Notes under the pieces: model-generated
What the model saw: the letters and a program-made list of their open reading frames with translations, nothing else
What the model was told of the DNA's origin: nothing
The model's database searches: none
NCBI GenBank assembly: GCA_000320545.1
Contig: ADNK01000614.1
Span: 126,001-190,000, forward strand
Length of the DNA: 64,000 nt
Reading direction: 5' to 3'
From: Bigelowiella natans CCMP2755
Lineage: Eukaryota; Cercozoa; Chlorarachniophyceae
In this document: piece by piece, positions 36,189-48,500 of the stretch
How the letters are laid out: every line of letters begins with the position of its first letter
Numbering within the stretch: the first letter of the stretch is position 1
Made by a program: the position numbers and the translations under genes

Positions 36189-37144
36189 ATGATGGGGCAA
36201 GTGGCGCGGCGAACTCTCCTCGGGGTTGCACTACTCCTCCCGAGCTTTATTCTGGTGGTTACAATTGTGTCACACAGAAATTCAGATTTAGCCTCGGTGT
36301 TAATATCCGCAAGACCAGCAGCTTGTGCAAGATGGAACGATATGCAAAGCGGTGATAATTAAGAAAGCTCACTATCTACGAACCGTTTCTGTTTGCATTG
36401 CGCGCTCTGATTATTCTCGTTACGGGAAAATATCACCAGGCCAAATCAAGACAACTCTCATTAGAAACGGTAGAATATTTCGAGAAAGGCATTCTCTGTC
36501 GGCTCCTAGGACAAGAATTAGATGCGAAACTCCACTAGACGATCTACAATCGAACTCTGTTCCTCAAGAGAATCGCCAATTAAACTTGGATCCCAAGAAA
36601 GAAGCGGTAGGGACGTTGCAAAATTCAAATTGATCTATCCTTACTACTTATTTAATCATAGGCATGGAGATCTGTTAAGAAACCCTTGCTGCGGCTCGGC
36701 AGGTTTGTGTTGTGCTGGATAATACTGGGCACAATCTGACCCTTTTTCATTTTTAGTGCTGGAATTCAGGATTCGCACGCAAATTCACTCCTTGATCTGT
36801 TATCGAGCCATGGATTAGTGAAGGTAATATACATCACCTTATCGAAAGAAAACGTCAAAATCAAAATAAATTTGTGATTCGTAACTCAGGTCAAATTTAA
36901 TATGCATGCAAAAGACCGAACAGTGAAAGATTTTGCGCAGTCGCTTATAGAACGAGCTAAAGAGGTTTTACATAGTCCTTCTTTTCTATCTTACAACAAA
37001 TACGGTGACTAGTTTTTTTGGTAGATTCGGCCGACAAAATATTCAGAGATACAGCCAATGATATTTGCTGAGAAGGAGTATCAGAGAATTGTATTGTTTG
37101 CCACAAGTGAGGCTGCAGGAGAAGCTATGTCGGCTTCTAAATAG
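36189..37144 (+). CDS. YhbY/CRM-domain RNA-binding protein, possibly organelle-targeted
   Basis: Secure exons are 36662-36702, 36757-36823, 36890-36964 and 37025-37144, all joining in phase; an upstream exon ends at 36606 (DPKKEA). They encode KPLLRLGSAGI, then LLSSHGLVKVKFN, then a helix and strand ending in QRIVLFA. This follows bacterial YhbY (KPVVLLGSNGL, HHELIKVKI, VLYR) element by element. CRM domains bind RNA in ribosome assembly or group II intron splicing, mostly in plastids and mitochondria. A candidate first exon opens at 36189 with a signal-like hydrophobic leader (RRTLLGVALLLPSFILVV). The join from that exon to the frame ending at 36606 is unresolved, so the N-terminus and targeting are guesses. 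Confidence 0.6.
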
Positions 37145-38642
37145 AAAAAACCTGTTTACTGTCACTTATCGTGCATCGTCCTGCATTCTTACATCATCTT
37201 CTGCGATATGATAAGTAAGGCCCAAAATTCAAAAACTAAGTCAAGCAAGAACGTGTTAACCATAACAGGCAATGATGAATAATGCAACATGCAAGTTCGT
37301 CCTTATATCCCACACAAAAATGTGCATATTTCATTGACTGTACATATTACATAAATGAAAAAGTGTAGTGAATTTGGGTTTTAGGACATCTAGACAACAC
37401 ATGACATTGCTGAACATAATGACGCATGCTAGCATGCATGCATATAATTACAGTGCTATGTACTGCATGTGTGCAAGCAAATCAGCCGTTAGTGCATCAT
37501 TGCCAAGGTTGACTACAAATGACTAGAAGTAGATTAGCCATGCATTTTGATTCATTTGCCATGGGTATTCTTTTCGTATGATTTTAGCTGCTTCAATCAT
37601 GAGCGTACCACATATGTCGAATTTTGTCCACTAGCTAGCTAGTCCACATGAAAGCAACGCCTGCATTCGTTGAGAACATTCAAAGTGTGGCAGTAGATGA
37701 TGATATCACCAGCAAGCAAAGCACAATTTTTGTTCGATCTGTCAATGAATTTAGGTTGCTTCCGTTCCTTAGGTTGGTTCGTTTAGGGACAAATTGACCT
37801 TATTAGTTTACATGCATCGTCAAGAACTTCACTTGCAACGCCGTCCCTCATTCGGGAGCTAGTAATCAATCACTAGTCGTTTGGTCCTTGTTTACTCACA
37901 TATCGTTAATGATGCAAGAACCCCGTCAACTGCTCGGCCAGCATTAAGACTCACCCGTCAATCCTAGTGCATTGCAGTGAAGTGAGAAGAAGTTTATCTA
38001 CGCGATGAAGTATCCACGTGATGAGCGTCTGAGTGATCTCTCGTGGCAAAGAGCAGTTTCTCTGTATTATCTTTCTATTATTTGGTAATGGATAATCGTC
38101 CGAAAGAATAGGATGGATTTAAATGGGGTCTACGAAGGGATTTCACAATTGTGACCTTGTTAACTGTAGAAGAATCAGACAGAATCAGGTGGAAGTTAGC
38201 CCTATAGGACCGAATGGAATGGAGACTATTGGATGGAGATCTGCAACTTTTATCCCAGCATGGCTTCAATGTAATCTTCAACCATTTGGTGCGTTCGCCC
38301 TAACACGAAGTACGACTCGTTCGCCCTAACACGAAGTACTCCTCAAAAGCGAGGTTTTGAGGAACTGGTGAACCAACGAGGATTTTTGGCTTGCGACCAT
38401 CTCAGGCCTTGTCGCAGGATGGATTCGCAACTGTTTTTCTATTAATAACGGCCGCCATTGATCGACTGTTCACCTGTTCCACCCACCCCAATTTCTTGAG
38501 GATGGCCTTTTCCCCTCTCCATATGTGTAGAGGCATCGGCACTAGTGGTGCAGCTGTTTCCTCAACGCATATTAGTGACTTCGCTTGAAACTATCTGGAG
38601 ATTTTTCTCGGCTAAGACTTGGCCACTGAAACCTTCGTCGAG
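37145..38642. other. Intergenic region upstream of the giant PMP-like gene
   Basis: No exon supported. AT-rich with TGCATG and CTAG words near 37.4-37.65 kb. It contains a perfect 26-base-period direct repeat at 38293-38339. Confidence 0.5.
38293..38339 (+). repeat. Two-copy direct repeat, 26-base period
   Basis: GTTCGCCCTAACACGAAGTA occurs at 38293 and again at 38319, about 300 bases upstream of the PMP-like start codon. Confidence 0.9.
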
Positions 38643-40848
38643 ATGGGAAATCACTGGCGATGCATCATAGCTTTCATTTGTCTAATTGCAATTCCTCGGG
38701 AAGTCAATGGCGAATATTTTAAATGGGAAAAAAATCTTACAACTATAGTAGCACCGTCAAGCGGCATAAAGGTATCAATGGGGATCCGCCACATATAATT
38801 GCAACATGAAAATATAAGCGCGCACGCACATACAAACAAAGGTAGACAAACATGCACATGTCTCACTTTATTAGATATTACCATTTACCCATAATAACGC
38901 TCTTAGTATCTTGGCGGAGCTCCAGGCGATCGAGTGCTAATCAAAGAAGATACGATGAACATTATCATTGGTAACGAATCACCAATAAGCACACATCGTG
39001 ATAAAAAACTGGATGCAACATAAATGTGGGTTTGGACTTTGCTTCGGTAGGAGGGGGAGCATCTCCAGAAGACGTAGAACTTACTTGCCCGCCGAAGTTA
39101 AGCTGCCCAGTCGGTGCAGTGTGCACCGAAGTATGGAACTTAAAGGGCAATCTTTGGGCCAGTAAAGCTGCTATGAAAGTTGGAGTCACGCTAGATAATG
39201 TATATTTGCGCTTTTACAACTCCCATGAATCCAGCAGGTTAGTACAAAACTTGTTTTTACTTGCAAAACAAGTTTTTTGAGCTTCTCTGCCTATATCGCA
39301 GCTGTGGCGAAATCTTCCTCACAAGCAGCATAACAGGGGGATATTCAGAGCTTATAGTTAAAAACTCGATTATCAACATTGACCAGGCTCTCTCGGTAGC
39401 AACCACCATGTGCATCACTGCAGCAACTTTGATAGACCATGTTCTAGTTCTCATATGAGCGTGCATGCAGGGAATTTTCACCGCGGCTGGGGATTCTATG
39501 AGAGTCACTATCCAGAATGTTACAATCTCGGGGAACATGAACCCAAGTGAAACTTTCTTCTCCGCCAATTTATTCGAAGCACTTACGGGTGCGTCACAAC
39601 AAATGAAGCCGAAATTGATGAGACTATAGGTTTTCATATGCAGATATTTTGTATTTTTAATCGTCGTTTCCCTTACTTCAGCCAACTTTGAGTTAATAGT
39701 AATGGACTCGTTGTTCTCAAACTTGACGGTCAGAAAGAAGATTCTCTTTTTTATCTTCTTCTATGGTTGGTATATGATGATACGTGTCTTCCGAAACAGC
39801 TGACGGCAAACATGGTCTCTGTGGCACAGTCGGGCTCTCTTTCATTCATCAACAGCGTATGCTCTTACCATCCATCCAGCAATGCTGATGTTGCTTAAGT
39901 ATTTGATATACACTCCCCAGAATGTCACCGGAGTTTACCCTAAGTATCCGCAATACGAAAACACAAGCGCCCTCTTTAACGTCGACGCCAACACAACAGT
40001 CAGGTCTTACTTTTCCCCGATATTTTCCCAAACAAGAGTAGCAGTGTCATCGCAAACGATATGCCCCCGCCCATTTGATATATGTTTGTACATCTGTCAC
40101 AACACAGCATCAAATTCAGCAATTTTAACGATATCCGTGGATCCACCTCTGCACTGGTGAGGACAGCGCCTCAAGATATTAAAGCATAAGCTCGATACTA
40201 AATTATATGACATACTTATTCTGCACGAAACACAATCTCTCCCTTGGCCCGGGGCAGTTCTCATTGTCGCCCTTTAGATATCAATCTATTAGATTGGGTA
40301 TCATGTGCTAGGAGCGTGGCCTTACAACCCCTAGTGCATACATGCTTATGGTTACGTATGTGTGGTTGTGGTATTGTGTGTTTTAATTACTGAAAAAGCT
40401 TTTCCGGTCTGTGATACAAGACGGCTCGAGCGGCACTGGAAGTTTCATTTTCCACCAGATCGCGATTACGAACAGCAGGTAGCGTTACGAAGAGTAGCAA
40501 AAAAGAGCCAGGCATAAATATATGTGTATATGAACGTTTAAATCTTATAGTTTTGTTGATGCCTCTCACACCCGAGGTCAGGAATGCAGCGGTATGAACT
40601 TTGGTGCTAATTTATTCTTCAGAATCGGGCTGCCGCAGACGTACTTGAACTCACAGATTTCAAAATCACAAAAGGGAACCACTACGCACTACTGTAATAA
40701 TGCAGCCCTTCCTCTCTCCACATTCTTCAAAACAAAAATAGGCTTATTTACTGACGAAAGGGGAATCCTATTTATCATAGAACACAAGGAATACGTGAAA
40801 GTATTTGTACTTGCGATTAGTTGAGACTCTTGTTCGAACTCATTATTT

Positions 40849-40924
<76 letters not shown>

Positions 40925-43780
40925 CTCTCTCTCCCTTTCGTGCTTTCCTTCATGTGTCAGCCGTGTTTAACCTAGCCGGGAATGATGGCATTATTAGTTT
41001 CTCTCACATCACCGTCTCTTCAATCGTGAGAAAGTCATACTGAGGAACACACAACAGCACATCAAGTTTGAATCGACTATTCTGTTGCTGAGAAGAGTGA
41101 ATTGTGAAACCTGGGCATTGAGAACGTTGTAGATTTGAATTTGTATCCTTGTTTAAAGTGCAAACAACATAAGTACAGTACAAACGCAGATATGTGTGTA
41201 ATTCATACATGACGGGTATGGTTTTATGCACGTATGTAGTGATAATTCGGTATCCAGTATGCTCATCTATGATACTCTATGGAACTCCGATTTAACTCTT
41301 TCGGTAATACAGCCCCTCCTCCCCCCTTTCTTTAGTGCACGTGAATGAGAGCATTATCGAGTGCCCTCAGGATCGGTGTGACCAACGACAGTCTCTTATC
41401 TTCGTCGTTTCCGCAGCTATTCATTCATTCACTATGATTCCCTTAGAACCTTAAAGTGGAAGATTGCGAGTTTGAGGTGCTAGTGTTAAACCAGAGAAAC
41501 GGAGGTCTTGCCGGCGATATTTTATATCACACTAAATATTTATATCACACACACACACAAACACATACGCATTATTAAAAAATAAATATATATATATATA
41601 TATATATATATTTAATTTGTGTATGTGTTCGTTCATGTTATAATAGCCAGTGGAGGAGCTTTTCAGAACTACACTTACGCTCTCGAGAACTCCAACATCT
41701 CCAACATGTAAGGAAAGATTTGCGAAAGAGTTCACTTGTACGACATCGATTTTATTTGTACATGATTACTGAATACATCCATCGTCACCGGCATTGATAA
41801 CTCACTTATTCTGATAACAAGGACAATGACGGATAACGGCACCCTAAGCCAGGACAGCTTATTCTACTTCGGATCAGGAACGAGTCTTGCAATCCCAACG
41901 TGCTAAATTTGTCTCTTTTGGAAAAGAAACCACCTTTTGCTTCCCTTCGCACCCGCAACTATTCCATTCGTCTGCGCTTTCGCTTCCACACATATTGCCT
42001 CTTCATCATCTTATCAACATCAGCGATGGTGCCCGTTTCGTCGCGCATGCTCCATTTTGTGCCCTGAACTTGATTTGAGTGAAGTCATGTTTTCCTTCTG
42101 CTTTTCTGTGGTCTTAGCTCTATCATCTTCCGTTCCGTATCCATGAACGCCGTAGAACACGCCTGGGTTCGTGCCCGGAGTCTCGTTGTCACTGTCGCTG
42201 TCGTAGTCTTATTATTGTGCATGTGCATGCACGTTTGAGCTCTGCCTTAGCTAGAATGGACCTGGACAAACTCTCAGCAGCCTATCTATCGTGACCCCGC
42301 TTTTGCATTCACATGCTACGTGCAAATATAGGTTCTGATTGAGGCTAGCGTCCTGATGAAAAACGGAGCAAATCTGACTTTCACGGACGTAACAATGGCT
42401 GATTCGGTAGTACAACAAACATCATCCACCCTTTCACCGCATGCGAGTTTCAGTTCCATCAGCAATGAGACACAACTGAATAATAATCCTGTGACGGTTT
42501 CTTTTTGTTGGTTGTGATGAATACCAGAGCATAGGAAAAGAATCCGGGGCTACCAACGTGAGTTGAGTCATTCCTAGAGTTGTCTACATTCGCTGTCATA
42601 CTCCCAGCAAAGCTCATCGGAGTTAACTTACAATGATTTCGTTCAGCAAAATGAATTTGCCTCTTTACTCCAGGCGTTAATCTCTATTGCTTACGGAAGC
42701 GATTACAACGGAAGAGACCAAATATCTATTAATGTAGGATGAGCAAAGCACAAACGAGCAACTGCGACGACGCTATTTTTTTTTATAATAATTCCTGTCA
42801 GCATCTGTACTTGGAAAATGGAAGGGTGGTGGCGCTTACGGAGAGCAGCGCAGAACATTTTCTCAGAAGATTTTATCTCTAGAAGCAAAACGATTTCGTT
42901 TCCTTCCGTGCCGATCATTGGTGTTGAATTTAAGTCTGATGGGTGCAGGCATCAACTCCATTGTCCTGAAGCGATGATAAAATGTATTTAATACGTAGAC
43001 GTTCAATGTTACCGTCCAGAACTGTCTGCTCATCAATGTGCAGTCGGTCAGTCGTAGCACAGAAACACCCACACACATCACACTATTGCAACCCCCATCC
43101 CGTGTCTTCCATGCTGAATGCTTGTGATTCGTATGAAAGCATTGCTTCATGCTGCTGCTGGCGTGAGAAACACATGATGCTTAAGATTTCTACATTAAAG
43201 TTATTGACGCTTCTATGCATGCATACACGCACCTTCGCAGCACAAAATGGGTATAATGAACTTCGATGGGTACAATAACATTAACCTGCTGATCCAGAAC
43301 TCAACCTTCAAAAACCTCACGTAATACCAACAATAAAATCAGGAGAATAGTAGTAGTAGTAGTAGTAATCCTCTCTTTTCCGTCACTCTCCCTTCATTAC
43401 AACCCAGTTCTTTATCCATAACCCTCTCTATCCTTTCTCTTAGCACGACAATCGAGTACATGATTCACTCTTTTCGTTTCTCAATAAAAATACCGACAAC
43501 AGGAAATCTCTCTGGAACGATTACGCCTCTCTAGTGACGCTCGATGCCCCCACTTCTAGCTCCGCAGTTTCATCCGTGATAATTGAGAATGTGATTATGG
43601 AAAATGCTGAGTACCCCTTGGCTAATTGTGCGAACGGGTGTGTAACAAGTGAATGAAGATCGATCGTAATATTATTAAAGCTTGCTGTTCTCCCAGTCCC
43701 GCTCACCTCTTCAATCCTATTCCTGAATTTATCTTCCTCAACCATAATTTGTGTCTACAATTCGTACCCATGATATAATA

Positions 43781-43819
<39 letters not shown>

Positions 43820-45534
43820 TCTGGGGTTTACACTTATGCCAGCAAGAAAGGCGCTTTTGTGAGACGCCAGCTAATTTGTAGTGATCTCATGCCAATCGTA
43901 CAGGAACCCAAGCTTCCAGTTGCGGGACAGTGTGTTTCGCGTGATGGGTGTGCACGGGTTCAATTCCAGAGCTCTCTTTGCTACCTCCTCAGAAACGTCC
44001 AACATGTTCTTCCTCAATGTGACTCGGTAGTAATGAGCGATGGGATGATCGTGGCTACTATCACCAGAAGAGAGAAGGAGGAGCAAACATCACCCTTATC
44101 ATCATCGTCGTCATCATCACCATCATCGTCACCGTGAATATTCCTCTCCCTCCCCAGGTGTACATTCAAGAAAATCAACGTGAACGAGGCCAATCAGCCT
44201 GCGATCGTGAGGGGCAGTGGTGACTCACAAGCGATCGTCAACATAATTAATTCGACTTTCGAAGATTGCCTGGTATGTTCATTAATAGCAGCACCCGCTG
44301 TAACAACACTCTTATTCACTCACTCACTCACTCACTCACTCACTCACTCGCATCTTCATACAATGGCATTGTATGCCCTGAAATTGGTAATGATGCACCT
44401 GATCGATCATCCGCACACATGTTGTACGAACATACACGTGCCTCATTACACCTGGTGTTCGGCATTATTACAATCGATCGAATCATCATCATCAACGTGC
44501 AAGCGTGTATCTGTAGCAGTTGGAGTAAAAATGGACGGAGATAATAACATGCAACGTCTTGGTAGGGCAACGGGGATGGAGGCATGTTTTCACTGGGAAA
44601 CAACGGATTTCTGAACGTCCGCGGCTCCACATTCACACGCATTACTGTAAGATGATGCGTCTCTCTGTCTTTTCATCGCGCCAGCGTGTGTGCTCGTACA
44701 TGTTGCTGCTGTTGGTAGTGCTTTTCTTAGGAAATTTATGTATATGTGCATGAATGTAATTTGTGAGTGTGAAAAGCGTGCGTGTACAGCGTATCCATCA
44801 GAGGGTTTATGCTAATACAAAGCTCATATGTCGTGTTCCATACCTCCCCCCCTCTGACTCTGCGCTCGGCGTTTGTAGAACAAGATGGGAGGCTCAAAAG
44901 GAGGCATCGTTTACATCACGTCCGGAATAACAACCTTTTCGAACTGCAATATCAATGAATGGTGGGAGCACTAACACATATATTTGTAAGACAATGAAAA
45001 AAAAAAAGCGCGCGCATGCGTGTGTGTGTGTGTGTATTCATGCGGGTTGTGTTGGATATCTCAGCTCTGGATCGAAGGATGGAGGAGCTTTTTACCAACA
45101 GGAGGTACGGCGGAAGAAGAATTGAAAATTTAGAAAAAAAAAAAGAAGGGAGCTCCACGTGCATGCACGATGGCGATAGAAAAGTACTGAGGATTTCCGC
45201 CAAACAACAACGTCTTAGAACCGTGATTTACCACATAGTTCCGGGACGAAGATAATCAGTGTTTTCACCTTTACATTAAAAGTTTTCATCGCCCGAGAAT
45301 GAGATACGGGCTTCTACTACGAAAATGCAACATAGCCAGTTTTTCATCATCGGAATTGTGTCGCTACATCATCAGCAACTCCCCTGTTGTCAGTCACGAT
45401 CCTACTGCTACTAACTATCTACCATTGGGATTGATGATAATTAGGGCGATCTTGTTATAGATAGCTGCAGGTTTAACAGGACGAGTGTTGATACAACTGG
45501 AAGTGGAGGCGTACTCAACCAGGTGGTTCACTAA

Positions 45535-45565
<31 letters not shown>

Positions 45566-48500
45566 TAGCTCGCTAGTCTCTCCCCGCCCAAAAGACATCA
45601 TCATTAGCACTTTGGAGTCATGAGTGCTGACATTTTTGCCTTTCGACCGTGTCTCTTATTTGCATGAGAAACATGTCAACAAAACGCCTGCTTACACCAG
45701 AGAGAGAGCGAAGCCAACAGAAATGAAAGCCAGGCATGACGAATAATACCTAGATGGCAATATCCCCGCCTCTTCAAGTGTTCGTTCAACGTATTTTCTA
45801 TCCAGGCTGCTGGTATTGCGACTGTGGGTAGTACCGTCGTCGATACGAGTAGAGATATTTTCTACGGGGGCTTTGCTTACATTTCGGGGTAAGCCGACGC
45901 CTGTTGATATTGAAAAATACAAAGACTGAAAAGAAAAAGGAGAGCCAGCGACAAAAAAATCTTCAAAAGGAGAAAGAGAGTAGAGAGAAAAACAAGTGTG
46001 CAGTAACGACAGTATTACCCAATAGTGTTAGAGCTCAGCTATACAAAGTGCATATATTAATAATAGCCCACACGACTAATTGTGATAATATGTGGCTGCT
46101 GTTGTTGTTGTTGTTGGTGGTGGTGGTCTCTATCTCTTCTCCTCCTCCTCCTTCTCCAACTTTGCTGTGCACCGCAGAACTATTACCATGTCAGATTCAA
46201 CGCTCACCAACCTCATGGCGACGGAGGCTGCATTCCTTTACATCAATAACGGCGCCACAGCTAGCCTCGAAAGTAATATCATTTTTCGGATATATGCCGG
46301 GTTCTGATTGGACGGGAGGAGAGCGATCTACTACTTGCACTATACATTTACAATCATTGTATTTATCCCCATCCTTGTGCAGCATTACCTGTCACGTCCC
46401 AGTTGCAATTTGCAACGCCATTCTCACACCAAACTAGTTGTCATAATTTATGGTAATCCTTCGTCGTTTTCTTTGTATCTAGGGGTCTCGGTAAGCCACG
46501 TCAACGCCTCGATGTCTGCCTTTTTCTACGTCAGTGGACGAGCAGTACTCAAAGCTTCGAGATTCACTGGAACAGATGGTTATGGGTCACAAGCCGTGCA
46601 TGCCGACACGACCAACGTCGTTATGCTTTCGGATTCAACCTTCAGCAACTTCTTCGGAAGATCAGAGGGGGGCTTGGTTTATGCAGGGGCACGCACAAGG
46701 GTGTGGCTACAGCGCTGCACAATTAGAAATATTGTAGGCCGCAAGTTCGGAGGAATTGTCTCGGTTGGAGACTTTGCGAACGTTGTCATCTCCGGAGGCT
46801 TCATCTCGAATGTAAACGTGGAAGGGAATGGAGGGGTGGTATATGTTGTTGGCGAGGTGGCCACAATTAACATTACGGGTGTCTCCGTTGATCACATCGA
46901 AGCGCTCAATGGAGGCTTGGTGTGGATCTGGAACGGCGCTCAAGCTCATATCTCACACTCTAACATTACCCACTGCAAGAGCAATCAGGGTGGAGGGGTC
47001 GTATACGCAATGTCGAACGCTGGGGTTAGCATCTCGGATTTGAGGGTCACGAAGTCTTCGGCGGACTCTGGCGGAGTAGTGAGTGCGCATGGCAATGCAC
47101 AGATTACCGTGATCAGATCGTACTTTTCCGGAATAAACGCTACAAATGGAGCACTGATTTACGCAACTGGCGGTGCTATGGTTGGGGTGTCCGACGTCAT
47201 AGCCGACTCCCTATCCGGTTCATACGGCGCTGCGATCTATCTGAGAGGCTGGACGGAAATGTACCTGACAAACGTGCATTTCAGCAACGTACAGTCCCGG
47301 AACTCCATTGTAGAGGCCTACGACTACGCTTACCTCGAGATCACTGATAGCACATTCACACGGAGCATTCCCGAGGATCCAAGCCTCGACAAGGCTGCCG
47401 TGTTTGATTTCTCCGATTCATCTGAGATACAGATGCAGACCGTCACCTTGTTCAATAACACAGTCGGTTCCAGCGGATCAGTTGTGTATTGGCAGAGCAC
47501 AAGCAGCGTTACGGCTGGGAACTGTAGCTTCCAACTCAACTCAGGCGCTACCGCAGGTAGTGGGATTTACCTTACAAAGGGCACGCTCTTCCTCAATAGA
47601 TCGACTTTTGAGGGGAATACTGCCACGCGTGGAGCAGCTCTGAGTATGATTGGGGGCAGCGCGTTCATTGTTGGATGCACATTCGATCAGCAGCGGGCTT
47701 CTGGGGGGAGTGGGGGGGCAATAAGCGTGCTCTCAGACAAGGGGGTCTACCTCAATTTAAATGGCTCGACATTCACAAGAAACAATGCCACTGGGAACGG
47801 TGGGGCGATTTCGTTCAAAGGTGGCGCTGTGAGTATTGTCAACTGCACTTTTTCTGCCAATTCGGCTGGGCAGCATGCAGGGGCCCTAGAGGTTACTGGG
47901 ACTCCTAGTTTCCTGATCATCAGCTCCAGATTCTGCGCCAACACCGCAGGCATACAGGCCAGCGTGCGACGGAGTGTCTACTACTACGAGCGTCCAAGGG
48001 GGGGGGCAGTTGGAATCTTCGATGTACCATTTGCCCCTGATTATAGCATAAGGCAGACGGTATTTGAAGAAAACGCCGCTCCGAACGGTTCCGGGGGTGC
48101 TATTTTTCACGAAAGGGCGCGTGGACAGCCCGTTTACCACGAACTCACGTTCACTAACAACCAAGCCGTCCAGGGCAGCGACACGGCCTCAAACGCGGAG
48201 AGCTTGCAATGGAATGCATCAGGGCTGAATATTCCGTCTGGAAAGACAATACCGGCTGCGATCTTCATAGTGCTCAAGGATGTGTACGGCAATCTCAACC
48301 AGCTGCACGACATTACTACAGCGGAGCTTCTCATGAGCAACTCGACCATCACAAAATGGGGCTTTGATCTTAGCGGCGGGGAGGCGTGTGTCGGCGGCGG
48401 ATGTCCTGTACCAACAGATACAATCATTACTGGGAAACCTGACAGCGCGACAAAGGGGCGGCTGCATGTAACGGTAGCAAAGACAGGTGGCTTCACCACG

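Noticed and set aside
44316-44349. Possible CRISPR-like direct repeats
   Set aside because: The pattern is a simple CACT tetranucleotide run with no spacers; no CRISPR array exists in the window.
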